A DNA stretch of 64,000 nucleotides, from NCBI GenBank assembly GCA_910583605.1, contig CAJTXN010000001.1, positions 310,001 to 374,000 on the forward strand, written 5' to 3'. Below, one piece after another: positions 44,571 to 52,690 of the stretch. The stretch comes from an uncultured Lachnospiraceae bacterium (GTDB lineage Bacteria > Bacillota > Clostridia > Lachnospirales > Lachnospiraceae). Below the pieces are notes generated by a model. That model had not been told where the DNA came from. It saw only the letters and a list, made by a program, of their open reading frames with translations, and made no database searches. Numbering within the stretch: the first letter of the stretch is position 1; every line of letters begins with the position of its first letter. The translations under genes were made by a program, and so were the position numbers.

Positions 44571-46772
44571 CTATTCAACTCCTCGATTGAAATGCCCCCT
44601 TGTATAAGGTTTTTCTTCCATTATCTCCTTATCATCACAAAATGCGGAACAATACTGCTCCAGAATTTCTCTTGTTTCCTGACCGTTTTCTGTTGTAAAT
44701 GATAACCGGACGGTCTGGAGATTCAGCTGTTTTACTTTCTGACAGACGCCCAGAAGTGATAACGGAAGATTGTTATATATTATATTATAGCAGTAATTAC
44801 ACACATTTACCACCGGAAAGTCCTTCTCCAACCGGTCCCTCAAAATCAGGGTTTTCCCTTTCCCGTCACAGCTGTCCGTAGTCTGATTCAGACAATTTGC
44901 CGATATCATCAGCGGAATCCTGCCATATACCACCAGTTCGGCATTTGAAACGGAATAGTTCAACAGCTCTTTATAATTCAGCTCATAAGGAAGGGTTATA
45001 CGTCCGGCTCCCAGTTCCGACAGCATCTCTGCAGCCGGATGATTGAAAGCATATACGGAATAATCAGTATAAAATTCATAAATTCCGTTTTTTCTCAAAT
45101 ATCCGATTTCATCCGCATTTCTTACCATAAATATTATATGTTTCTCTTTAAGAACCGGTAATACGGAGTCAAAATACCGGAGTGCTTTTTCCCGGAACAC
45201 AAAAGGCATGGCCACAATGGTTTTCTTTTCTGCTTTTATCAGAGTATCTGTGTGGGACAGTAGCTGCATCGGCTGAAAAAAGTCACAAGATATTGTAACC
45301 TCCGTTACCTGTGGATTTTCTGATACGGCCAAAAGTTGTTCTTCGCTGACAACCTGACAGTTAATATCTGCTCGTCCCGCTATCCGGGGACCGGATTTTT
45401 TTTCTTCCTTCCGCCCGTTATGTTTCTCCATTTCCAGCGTCCGCCTGTATTTTCTTAACAGATTCCGACTGAACGCTTCGATTCCGTTTCTCCGGAGTTC
45501 ATTCAATTGTCTGACCGGAATAAAAATCTCCCCATCCGTTTGTATCTCCACATCCATAAAACAAAACGGCGTATTTCCGGTTTTGGATATCTGTTTTCTG
45601 ATATCCCCGGTACTCATAGGACGATTCTTTGCAGCCGAAACGATATCCCCGGATGCCGCAGCAATATTTCCGTACTTATCTGTTACTATTATTTTGCCGG
45701 GTTTCCCACAATATAATTCTACTTTTACACTGCATTCGTATTTTTTATGGGTATTACAATACTTGTTTGACAGCTCCAACACATATTGTTCACAGTCCGT
45801 ATGATAGGCCGGCTTTCGCACCGATACCATTGTTTTTGAATTATGCCCTGTATAATATCCGGTTCCAGAACCGCTGCGGCTGTACAGTCCGGCCAGTTTT
45901 TCCAAATCCTCTTTCTGAACGGTAAATCGTTGTTCGGCTTCTTCATATCCGGAAAAGGAATGATACAAATCCACATACTTCCGGTACAGTTCCACTGTTC
46001 CGGCAGCATATTCCGGGCTTTTCATCCGTCCTTCGATTTTTAAAGAATATACGCCGGCATGAATAATCCGGGGCAGAATGGTAAGCGTATTCATATCCCT
46101 GAGACTTAATACATAACGACTATCCTCATCATTCCGCAGCCGCCCATTTTCATAAACGGCGTATGGCTGCCGGCACGGTCCCGCACACTTTCCCCGGTTG
46201 CCGCTTCTCCCCCCTAAAATACTGCTGAACAGGCATTGTCCGGAATAGGAATAGCACATGGCACCATGAATAAAGCTTTCAATCTCAATATCTACATTTG
46301 TATGAATTTCTTCAATTTCTTTTAAGGAAATCTCTCTGGCCGTAACAATACGAGTAGCTCCCATTTCTTTCAGCAATGCGGCACCTTCCGGCCCGGTTAT
46401 CATCATCTGGGTACTGGCATGGATATCCAGCTTCGGAAAATTTTCTCTGATAAACCGAAATACCCCGAAATCCTGAACAATAACAGCATCCAATCCGTAT
46501 TCATAATATTTGGCAAGATAATCATAAAGCTGATATTCCACTTCCTGATTTTTCAGCAGTGTATTGACCGTAAGATATATTTTTTTGTCATGCAGATGGA
46601 CATAGTCAATGGCCTCCAGAAGCAAAGCTTCCTCCGGATTTTCCGCATATGCCCTGGCGCCAAATTTATTACCGCCTATGTATACGGCATCCGCACCTGC
46701 CCGGATTCCCGCATATAGCGCCTGAATGGAACCTGCCGGCGATAATATTTCTGTTTTTATGGTCCTGTCCAT
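44571..46772 (-). CDS. U32 family peptidase-like protein with DUF3656-type region
   Basis: A 733-residue U32 protein. LSPAGSIQALYAGIRAGADAVYIGG starts the barrel (key: ADAVYIGG), SFIHGAMCYSYSGQC and GNRGKCAGPCRQPY carry conserved cysteines, and LKIEGRMKSPEYA closes the core. A central insert (about 370-470) matches the long U32 form containing DUF3656. E. coli relatives RlhA/TrhP hydroxylate RNA cytidine/uridine rather than cleave proteins, so the peptidase name is historical. AAAGGAG precedes the ATG. Confidence 0.9.
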   Translation of the reverse strand: MDRTIKTEILSPAGSIQALYAGIRAGADAVYIGGNKFGARAYAENPEEALLLEAIDYVHLHDKKIYLTVNTLLKNQEVEYQLYDYLAKYYEYGLDAVIVQDFGVFRFIRENFPKLDIHASTQMMITGPEGAALLKEMGATRIVTAREISLKEIEEIHTNVDIEIESFIHGAMCYSYSGQCLFSSILGGRSGNRGKCAGPCRQPYAVYENGRLRNDEDSRYVLSLRDMNTLTILPRIIHAGVYSLKIEGRMKSPEYAAGTVELYRKYVDLYHSFSGYEEAEQRFTVQKEDLEKLAGLYSRSGSGTGYYTGHNSKTMVSVRKPAYHTDCEQYVLELSNKYCNTHKKYECSVKVELYCGKPGKIIVTDKYGNIAAASGDIVSAAKNRPMSTGDIRKQISKTGNTPFCFMDVEIQTDGEIFIPVRQLNELRRNGIEAFSRNLLRKYRRTLEMEKHNGRKEEKKSGPRIAGRADINCQVVSEEQLLAVSENPQVTEVTISCDFFQPMQLLSHTDTLIKAEKKTIVAMPFVFREKALRYFDSVLPVLKEKHIIFMVRNADEIGYLRKNGIYEFYTDYSVYAFNHPAAEMLSELGAGRITLPYELNYKELLNYSVSNAELVVYGRIPLMISANCLNQTTDSCDGKGKTLILRDRLEKDFPVVNVCNYCYNIIYNNLPLSLLGVCQKVKQLNLQTVRLSFTTENGQETREILEQYCSAFCDDKEIMEEKPYTRGHFNRGVE

Positions 46773-46795
46773 ATTTGTCTCCTTTAAATACCAAA

Positions 46796-46825
46796 GCCGG
46801 GAAGCAATATATCGCTTGACCCGGC
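46796..46825 (-). other. Hairpin between zapA and the U32 gene
   Basis: Arms GCCGGG/CCCGGC (46796-46801, 46820-46825) enclose a second small stem AAGC/GCTT. On the minus strand only a broken T run (TTTGGTATTT) follows, so termination would be partial. It may be an attenuator or mRNA processing site between zapA and the U32-ftsW-pbp genes. Confidence 0.45.
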
Positions 46826-46834
46826 ATTTTTCCT

Positions 46835-47314
46835 CTATTCCGCTGTATCCTTCTCATCCTTTTTATTACGGTTACCGGACTTCCGTTCCTTTAACTGGTC
46901 TTTTTCCCGCTCTTTTGCTTCTATCAGCTTTGTTTCCAGCCGTACGATTTCTTTCTGGAGTTCCGCAATCTCTTTCTTATGTTCCTCTTCTTCTTTTTCC
47001 TGGGTTTCCAGTTTGATCTGTACCGCTATCAGCTCATGCTTTATTTCGTATAACTGTTTGTCCTTGCTTTCTACCTCTGAGGCCAGTGCATCTGCCTGTT
47101 TTTTCACTTTAAAGTAATCATCTGCTATATTAATGTTTAACAACGTCCGCTGTACTTCCAATGTCTGACGTTTAAATCCGTCATCCTGTTTAAATTCAGT
47201 AATCTTATTATTAATATAACCTGCTACTTTCTGCAGATATTCTTCACTTTCATAACCGCTAAGGGTATATATCTTACCATCTATAATGACTTCCGTATTA
47301 TTCTTTGATGACAT
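46835..47314 (-). CDS. zapA: Cell division protein ZapA
   Basis: A 159-residue protein. The N-terminal ZapA domain (about 1-60: VIIDGKIYTLSGYESEEYLQ reduced to its GKIYTLSG core) is followed by an extended coiled coil (about 65-140) with dense K/E heptads and a basic tail. ZapA cross-links FtsZ filaments. The usual length is about 90-110; the extended coil is common in Clostridia. Its ribosome-binding site sits in a hairpin loop. Confidence 0.9.
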   Translation of the reverse strand: MSSKNNTEVIIDGKIYTLSGYESEEYLQKVAGYINNKITEFKQDDGFKRQTLEVQRTLLNINIADDYFKVKKQADALASEVESKDKQLYEIKHELIAVQIKLETQEKEEEEHKKEIAELQKEIVRLETKLIEAKEREKDQLKERKSGNRNKKDEKDTAE

Positions 47315-47317
47315 TTT

Positions 47318-47345
47318 CGCTGCTCCCTCCTGTATAAAAGCAGCG
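47318..47345 (-). promoter_or_regulatory. Hairpin presenting the zapA ribosome-binding site in its loop
   Basis: Minus strand: CGCTGC (47340-47345) pairs with GCAGCG (47318-47323); the 16-nt loop contains AGGAGGG (47325-47331). The stem ends 3 nt before the ATG, so a folded stem would crowd the start. Confidence 0.45.
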
Positions 47346-47381
47346 ACTGCTTATCGTCTGCTTTAAAATCTGATAAAGTAT

Positions 47382-47409
47382 ATTATACATTATATCTGAT
47401 AAATTACAA
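47382..47409 (-). promoter_or_regulatory. SigA-type promoter of zapA
   Basis: Minus strand: TTGTAA (47404-47409), 16 nt, TATAAT (47382-47387). It separates zapA-U32-ftsW-pbp from the upstream immunity-type genes. Confidence 0.65.
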
Positions 47410-47432
47410 GGTTTTTCCGCATGGCGGAATGT

Positions 47433-48635
47433 CTATCGCAATATAAAATCATCCGTTGCGGAAAAAATAAGTGCAGATAATCTTATATCGCTTAATTCAC
47501 TTTCTTTTTCCAGCGCCTGGCTCAATGCATGACCAATGGAGCTGTATTCAATATATTTTCTATAAAGCTCATTGGTATCCTCACCAAAGACACCTTCCGA
47601 AAATGCAGAAAACAGCATATTCCAAATCGGATAATAATCTGCCAGCTGATTTTTATAAACCGTTTTGCAGCCGGAACCGTTCTGCCATTGTATATCCACA
47701 GTTTCCGAATACGTTGACTCCTGAAAAGCATTTTCTGCACACATTTCCGGTAAAAACATTTCACACTCCGCCGCCAGTGTGGTATCTCCCAGCGCTTCCG
47801 CCATTCGTGCTGACATTGTATCATAGTCTTCTTCACTCTGACAGTCCCGGAAAATTTTAGCAGCAGTAATCACCCGTTCTTTCAGCAGCTGTTCTCCCTC
47901 ATGTCCCAGATAAGGATTCGGCAATGTTGTTTCTTCTGCCTGCCGGATAAAGAAAAACTGTTTCTGGGAAGCAAATCCTTCAATATCCCATTCAGAAACA
48001 CTACGGGCTACCATCTGACTGAGTTCTTCACTTTTAATATCATCAATCCGGCATTCTCCGGTAATATCATCCCCCATTTTCGCACCGTAAATTTTCACAA
48101 AACAAATCTTTTGATTCCCAAGACGCTTAACAATTTCCTCTTTTAATATATTCCAGTAAACATCATAATCGGCACCCGGCTGATTCCCCATGCCTACAAT
48201 ATTACTGCCGAAAACAGAGAATTTATGTATCTTTCCTGCAAACTCCGTTGTAACCATATCCATTTCTTCACCGGATTCCATCTGGTTCAGTCCCTGCATA
48301 AATGAAAACAGAAAACTTCCCACTGCCATGCCAAGACTGGTTTTTGGAGTATTTCCCATTCCGACACAGCATTCAAAAAATGATTTTCCCCACTTCGGTA
48401 CATCCAGATAAAAATGGAGAACGATTCCCCTTTCATCCATCTGTGCGATTTCCGGTCTCAGAACGGCCTCCCAGGCGGGAAGATATATATGATCCTCTTC
48501 TACAACATCCTCTACGGAAAACATATTATGTAATGATACATGAAGCAGATACTGCATGGTCAGTTCCATATCCAGTGTTCCGTCATCCCCGTACTGCTCC
48601 TCCAGCTCCTGCACCATTGACCTTTTTTCTTTCAT
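47433..48635 (-). CDS. DUF6348-like protein, probable immunity-type gene
   Basis: A 400-residue cytoplasmic protein without signal peptide. A segment near residues 50-110 (LPAWEAVLRPEI, FYLDVPKWGKSFFECCVGMG) and one near 175-215 (KIYGAKMGDD...RIDD) resemble DUF6348-type proteins found among polymorphic-toxin immunity genes; this is my reading. The C-terminal half is unfamiliar. It is third in a row after Imm1 and SUFU genes and ends just before the zapA promoter. A GGAGACT site precedes the ATG. Confidence 0.55.
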   Translation of the reverse strand: MKEKRSMVQELEEQYGDDGTLDMELTMQYLLHVSLHNMFSVEDVVEEDHIYLPAWEAVLRPEIAQMDERGIVLHFYLDVPKWGKSFFECCVGMGNTPKTSLGMAVGSFLFSFMQGLNQMESGEEMDMVTTEFAGKIHKFSVFGSNIVGMGNQPGADYDVYWNILKEEIVKRLGNQKICFVKIYGAKMGDDITGECRIDDIKSEELSQMVARSVSEWDIEGFASQKQFFFIRQAEETTLPNPYLGHEGEQLLKERVITAAKIFRDCQSEEDYDTMSARMAEALGDTTLAAECEMFLPEMCAENAFQESTYSETVDIQWQNGSGCKTVYKNQLADYYPIWNMLFSAFSEGVFGEDTNELYRKYIEYSSIGHALSQALEKESELSDIRLSALIFSATDDFILR

Positions 48636-48718
48636 ATAAAGTCTCCTTCCAAATATTTTAGTTTAAAATTTAAAAACTTTTAATCTGTGACAATTTGTTT
48701 TACAATTGTATGATAATA

Positions 48719-49378
48719 TTACAGATATGATCTTTTACGTCCCATATCCGTTACAAAATCCGGATTTTCCGCTTTCATCCGGTCACATAAAATCTGAATA
48801 TTATCCCCGTTTTCCCTGATTGCCTGGAACTCCCGTTCCGTAATACCTACCAGCTGAATAAATTCTGTTTTCCCGTATATGGAGTCCTGTGTCTGCGCTT
48901 CCGTATCCGGTATCGTTAACAATGCGGTAATCTCAGATTCAACACCGATATGCAGGGAGGTTCCGTTTCCGGCAATATACTGAAAAGGTTCAAAAAACCT
49001 TTTTTTGGTATAGGTATATCTTGCAAGATTCGATAACATATCGATTGCCCATTTGCAATCTTCTGCTGTTTTTTCCGCAAGTTTGATGGTCATTTCATAG
49101 CCCCAGCCATTCCATTCTCCGCCAAGTTTTTCCTCATCCGCATACAATTCGGTCATACCGAAAGTAACTAAATGTTTATACCCCTTTGGAGAATCATAAA
49201 CGGAATATCCGTCCAGATAATTATCCCCTCCGAATATAGCTCTGGAATGCATAAGCGTTCCATAATGCATCGGTTCCTGCCCCGGATACAGCCGTTCAAA
49301 TTCCTGTTCTATTGTGTCCCAGCCCGGTGCCCATTCTCCATCTTCTTCCAATTTTTTTCTGAATTCTTCTACCGTCAT
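48719..49378 (-). CDS. Suppressor-of-fused (SUFU) domain protein
   Basis: A 219-residue protein. GWDTIEQEFERLYPGQEP, HYGTLMHSRAIFGGD, LDGYSVYD, HLVTFGMTELY and EWNGWGYEMTIKL are the characteristic run of bacterial SUFU domains, which are widespread as immunity proteins in polymorphic toxin systems. I placed the start at ATG 49378, which begins MTVEEF; a GTG 8 codons upstream is possible. It lies between the Imm1 and DUF6348-like genes. Confidence 0.88.
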   Translation of the reverse strand: MTVEEFRKKLEEDGEWAPGWDTIEQEFERLYPGQEPMHYGTLMHSRAIFGGDNYLDGYSVYDSPKGYKHLVTFGMTELYADEEKLGGEWNGWGYEMTIKLAEKTAEDCKWAIDMLSNLARYTYTKKRFFEPFQYIAGNGTSLHIGVESEITALLTIPDTEAQTQDSIYGKTEFIQLVGITEREFQAIRENGDNIQILCDRMKAENPDFVTDMGRKRSYL

Positions 49379-49450
49379 AATAAAAAATTCATCCTTTCCC
49401 ACTGTCTTTTATGTTCTTCAAAATATGTTTTTTCAAATATTACAAATTCA

Positions 49451-49813
49451 CTACAACTCCCGCCATTCCAAACAGGTGGGTTTATCCAATGTATCATAAA
49501 ACTGTCTTGCACATTCTATTGCTTTTTCAAGCGGAATAACCGAATCCGCAGGCAGATCCGATTTCCCTCCATTGATAACAAAAGTAACATCTTTATCACC
49601 GTCTCCGACAGACTGCCACACATCTCCCTCATCATCGAGAAAATAGTGAACACAGGCATAATTTCCGTTTATCAATATTGCCAGACAGGGATACTCTGTG
49701 TTTTCACTAATCCAGAGATCATCCGGCGGATTTAATGAGCTTTTTTTAATCAGTTGTTCTAACTCCTGCCACGAATGACAGTCAAACTCTCCATTACAAT
49801 TTGATATCTTCAT
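49451..49813 (-). CDS. Imm1-family immunity protein
   Basis: A 120-residue protein with the Imm1 pattern: DLWISENTEYPCLAI, NGNYACVHYFLDDEGDVWQS, LPADSVIPLEKAIECARQF and a closing PTCLEWREL. Imm1 proteins neutralise deaminase and nuclease toxins of polymorphic systems. Its ATG overlaps the ruvB stop as ATGA, so it is translationally coupled to a housekeeping recombination gene. No toxin gene lies within the window. Confidence 0.85.
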   Translation of the reverse strand: MKISNCNGEFDCHSWQELEQLIKKSSLNPPDDLWISENTEYPCLAILINGNYACVHYFLDDEGDVWQSVGDGDKDVTFVINGGKSDLPADSVIPLEKAIECARQFYDTLDKPTCLEWREL

Positions 49814-50817
49814 TGTGTCAATACCGACAGACCCAAATGCACATATGCATGTTCTGTAACCATCCTTCCCCGGGGTGTACGGGTAATCAAACCGTTTTTT
49901 ATCAGATATGGTTCATATACTTCTTCCAGCGTTCCGGAATCCTCCCCCAGAGCTGCCGCCAGTGTATCCAGTCCCACCGGACCACCCGAAAATTTTTCAA
50001 TAATGGTATTGAGAATCGTCCGGTCCTGATTATCCAGTCCTAGTTTATCTACTTCCAGCAAATCCAGTGCGGAATTTGCCACTTCCAAAGTTATCCCTCC
50101 ATGATACTTCACCTGTGCAAAATCTCTGACCCGTTTCAGAAGACGGTTGGCAAGCCTTGGTGTTCCCCTGGACCTTCTTGCCAATTCCATGGCTCCTTCT
50201 TTATCAATCTCCACCGATAAAACCCCGGCCGAACGTGTAATGATGGAAGTCAGTTCTTCAGGCGTATAAAATTCCAGTTTATGTACCATTCCAAAACGGT
50301 CTCTTAATGGAGCCGTCAGCATTCCGGCTCTGGTAGTGGCACCTACCAGTGTAAAATGCGGCAGGTCCAAACGGATGGAACGGGCCGATGCACCTTTTCC
50401 AATCATAATGTCAATGGCAAAATCCTCCATGGCCGGATACAATACTTCCTCTACCTGCCGGTTTAACCGGTGTATCTCATCAATAAAGAGTACATCACCT
50501 TCTGCCAGATTGTTTAATATGGCGGCAATTTCTCCCGGTTTTTCAATGGCCGGACCGGAAGTTATCTTAATATTAACTCCCATTTCATTGGCGATAATAC
50601 CTGCCAGTGTGGTTTTTCCAAGTCCCGGCGGTCCATATAACAGTACATGGTCAAGGGTTTCCCCCCTGCCTTTGGCTGCATCGATAAAAACTTTTAAATT
50701 TTCCTTTGCTTTTGCCTGTCCGATATAATCACACAGTAATTTCGGTCTTAAATTATTTTCCAATAAAATTTCTTCAGTTTCAAGTTCTGTATTGATAATC
50801 CTCTTTGAACTGCCCAT
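49810..50817 (-). CDS. ruvB: Holliday junction branch-migration helicase RuvB
   Basis: A 335-residue AAA+ motor. Walker A GPPGLGKTTLAG is near residues 65-76, Walker B LFIDEIHRLNR near 115, the sensor GATTRAG near 160, and a C-terminal winged helix ends TPRGRMVTEHAYVHLG. It drives branch migration with RuvA. ruvA is 41 nt upstream. Confidence 0.98.
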   Translation of the reverse strand: MGSSKRIINTELETEEILLENNLRPKLLCDYIGQAKAKENLKVFIDAAKGRGETLDHVLLYGPPGLGKTTLAGIIANEMGVNIKITSGPAIEKPGEIAAILNNLAEGDVLFIDEIHRLNRQVEEVLYPAMEDFAIDIMIGKGASARSIRLDLPHFTLVGATTRAGMLTAPLRDRFGMVHKLEFYTPEELTSIITRSAGVLSVEIDKEGAMELARRSRGTPRLANRLLKRVRDFAQVKYHGGITLEVANSALDLLEVDKLGLDNQDRTILNTIIEKFSGGPVGLDTLAAALGEDSGTLEEVYEPYLIKNGLITRTPRGRMVTEHAYVHLGLSVLTQ

Positions 50818-50858
50818 AACTGCTCATCCATGCCTTTCTTATCCGGAATTTTCCTGTC

Positions 50859-51467
50859 TTAAATCATTTTCTTTAATGCATTTTTTATTATATTTTCCAC
50901 ACTGTCATGTTCCGATACCGGAAGATTCCGAACCACACCTAAAGCCTGGGACGGCGAATACCCCAATGCCACCAGTGCTTCCACTGCATCATTCCGGATA
51001 CTTTCATCTCCTCCGGCAGAGCTGTTTCCTTCCTGCTCTTTCATAGGATTTCCAAATATGTTTTCTATATCAATCTTATCCTTCAGATCAATAATAATTC
51101 TGGAAGCTGTTTTGGCTCCAATGCCCGGCGCCTTGGAAATGGCTTTGGTATCCTCCGATAATATGGCAAGCCGCAGCTCGTCAATCGACATAAAAGATAA
51201 CAGGCTCAAGGCTCCCTTGGGTCCGATTCCGTTTACGTTGATCAACTTCCGGAATAAATTCAGTTCATCTTTTGACGGAAACCCAAACAGGGACATGGAA
51301 TCCTCTTTCACACTGAAATATGTATAAAGTTTGATGGTCTCGCCAAGGGTATTGACCCCGGACAATACCCGGGAAGTAACAAATACATTATAGCCCATTC
51401 CCTGGTTCTCGATTACCAGTTTATCAGTATCAATATCTGAAATCTGTCCTTTAATAAATGCTATCAT
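50859..51467 (-). CDS. ruvA: Holliday junction DNA-binding protein RuvA
   Basis: A 202-residue protein: N-terminal OB fold (MIAFIKGQISDI), two helix-hairpin-helix segments (LINVNGIGPKGALSLL and APGIGAKTASRII) and a C-terminal domain (EALVALGYSPSQAL) that contacts RuvB. I chose the start at 51467 because GGAGGT lies 4 nt upstream and the family begins there; an upstream in-frame start adds 9 residues. ruvC is not in view. Confidence 0.97.
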   Translation of the reverse strand: MIAFIKGQISDIDTDKLVIENQGMGYNVFVTSRVLSGVNTLGETIKLYTYFSVKEDSMSLFGFPSKDELNLFRKLINVNGIGPKGALSLLSFMSIDELRLAILSEDTKAISKAPGIGAKTASRIIIDLKDKIDIENIFGNPMKEQEGNSSAGGDESIRNDAVEALVALGYSPSQALGVVRNLPVSEHDSVENIIKNALKKMI

Positions 51468-51513
51468 AGTACCTCCGTTTTCATTTTTTGACAATACACG
51501 CTCATTTCGTCTG

Positions 51514-52041
51514 TTATTTTATCATATGATTTAACCGCTTTAACAACAATCCTGATACAATTCCGATGACAATCCCTGATAATATTCCGGCAATCATCAA
51601 AACCGGTAAATAATAAAATATGGAATAATTTTTGACCAGAAATGAAGCTGCCGCAATCTGTCCCAGATTATGGGATACACCTCCGCAAATGCTGACCCCT
51701 AAAGAATGTATGCCTTTGATTCGCTTTACCGCCAGCATAACCGCCAGACTGACCAATGCCCCGCATATGGAAAATGCAATAGACACAAAATTGCCAAACA
51801 ACATTCCGATAATTAAAATCCTAATAAAATTTATAATAAATGCAGACACACCGCTAACAGAATATATGGCAAATACAATAATGATATTGGCAAATCCCGG
51901 TTTTGCACCCGGAATACCGATGGTAATCGGAAGCAGCATTTCAACATAGCTCAGCACGACGGCAATGGCCGCATACATACCGATCAATGCAGTTCTTCGA
52001 GCCTTATCATTCAAATCCGGATTCCTCTCTTTCCCATTCAT
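51514..52041 (-). CDS. Gx transporter family membrane protein
   Basis: A 175-residue protein with about five helices and the Gly-rich IGIPGAKPGFANIIIVFA and GGVSHNLGQI segments of the family once named heptaprenyl diphosphate synthase component I. It resembles ECF-transporter S components. The pairing with a NusG-domain-II gene and nearby apbE recalls the EetB/EetA pair of flavin-based electron transfer loci in Listeria; that link is from memory. It is 29 nt downstream of the NusG-II gene. Confidence 0.82.
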   Translation of the reverse strand: MNGKERNPDLNDKARRTALIGMYAAIAVVLSYVEMLLPITIGIPGAKPGFANIIIVFAIYSVSGVSAFIINFIRILIIGMLFGNFVSIAFSICGALVSLAVMLAVKRIKGIHSLGVSICGGVSHNLGQIAAASFLVKNYSIFYYLPVLMIAGILSGIVIGIVSGLLLKRLNHMIK

Positions 52042-52070
52042 CTGTCCGATATCGTTTCGTTTTCTCAGCG

Positions 52071-52454
52071 TTACTCTGCTATCCCATCCAGTCCGGATTC
52101 CTTTTTGTTTTCAATTCTTATCACCAGTTTATGGGGCAGGCAGATAATAGATTCTCCGTTCTTCGATATGGGTGCATGGTTTACACAAACCTGATTCTTA
52201 CAGCTGGAACTGCTGACACGGACTTTTCCATGCTCAATGAGAACTTCATTATATTCGTCTCCAACCGGGATATGATACCGCTGACTGTCCTTAAGATCAT
52301 AGGATGCATACAGTTTACCATCCATATAGACTCCTGCCATGTCTCCGCCAGTTCCGTAAATCACAGGGACTATAAAAAAAGCGGCAATAGCAGCAGTCAA
52401 TAATCCGGTCATAATCAAGATGTCTTTTTTATAATTACGAATGAAATCTTTCAT
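52071..52454 (-). CDS. NusG domain II-containing membrane protein
   Basis: A 127-residue protein: one N-terminal transmembrane helix (about 12-33) and an extracytoplasmic NusG-domain-II module with SSCKNQVCVNHAP and GESIICLPHKLVI. The three cysteines are conserved in this family. It is not a transcription factor. Such proteins pair with Gx transporters and ApbE in flavin redox loci. Start preceded by GGAG at 7 nt and a good promoter. Confidence 0.88.
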   Translation of the reverse strand: MKDFIRNYKKDILIMTGLLTAAIAAFFIVPVIYGTGGDMAGVYMDGKLYASYDLKDSQRYHIPVGDEYNEVLIEHGKVRVSSSSCKNQVCVNHAPISKNGESIICLPHKLVIRIENKKESGLDGIAE

Positions 52455-52496
52455 TTAAATACTCCATAACAAGAACTTATGTTTTGTTTCCTGTTT

Positions 52497-52525
52497 AATA
52501 TATCACAAATTCTTGGGAATTACAA
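52497..52525 (-). promoter_or_regulatory. SigA-type promoter of the NusG-II/Gx (and possibly ruvAB-immunity) unit
   Basis: Minus strand: TTGTAA (52520-52525), 17 nt, TATATT (52497-52502). No terminator is seen between Gx and ruvA, so transcription may continue through ruvAB and the immunity genes. Confidence 0.65.
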
Positions 52526-52611
52526 TGAATTTATACTATATTTAGAATTCAATTGTGGTTAATATTGGGACTGAATAATCACAATCCCTCTGCCCCAATA
52601 ATCACTAATTG

Positions 52612-52640
52612 TTGATTTATTTTACTTTTTTCACTATAAT
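52612..52640 (+). promoter_or_regulatory. SigA promoter of apbE
   Basis: TTGATT (52612-52617), 17 nt, TATAAT (52635-52640), 50 nt upstream of the apbE ATG. Divergent from the promoter at 52497-52525. Confidence 0.75.
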
Positions 52641-52690
52641 AATTCCTATCAAGGACTTTTATAAATACAATATTACAGGAGTTATCCCTC

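Noticed and set aside
47415..47429. Hairpin TTCCGC/GCGGAA after the DUF6348-like gene as a terminator
   Set aside because: The minus-strand sequence after the stem is A-rich, not T-rich; it may be a processing site but does not look like an intrinsic terminator.
47433..49813. Prophage or integrative element carrying the immunity genes
   Set aside because: No integrase, recombinase, direct-repeat attachment sites or toxin fragments are seen; the genes are fitted into the ruvB operon.
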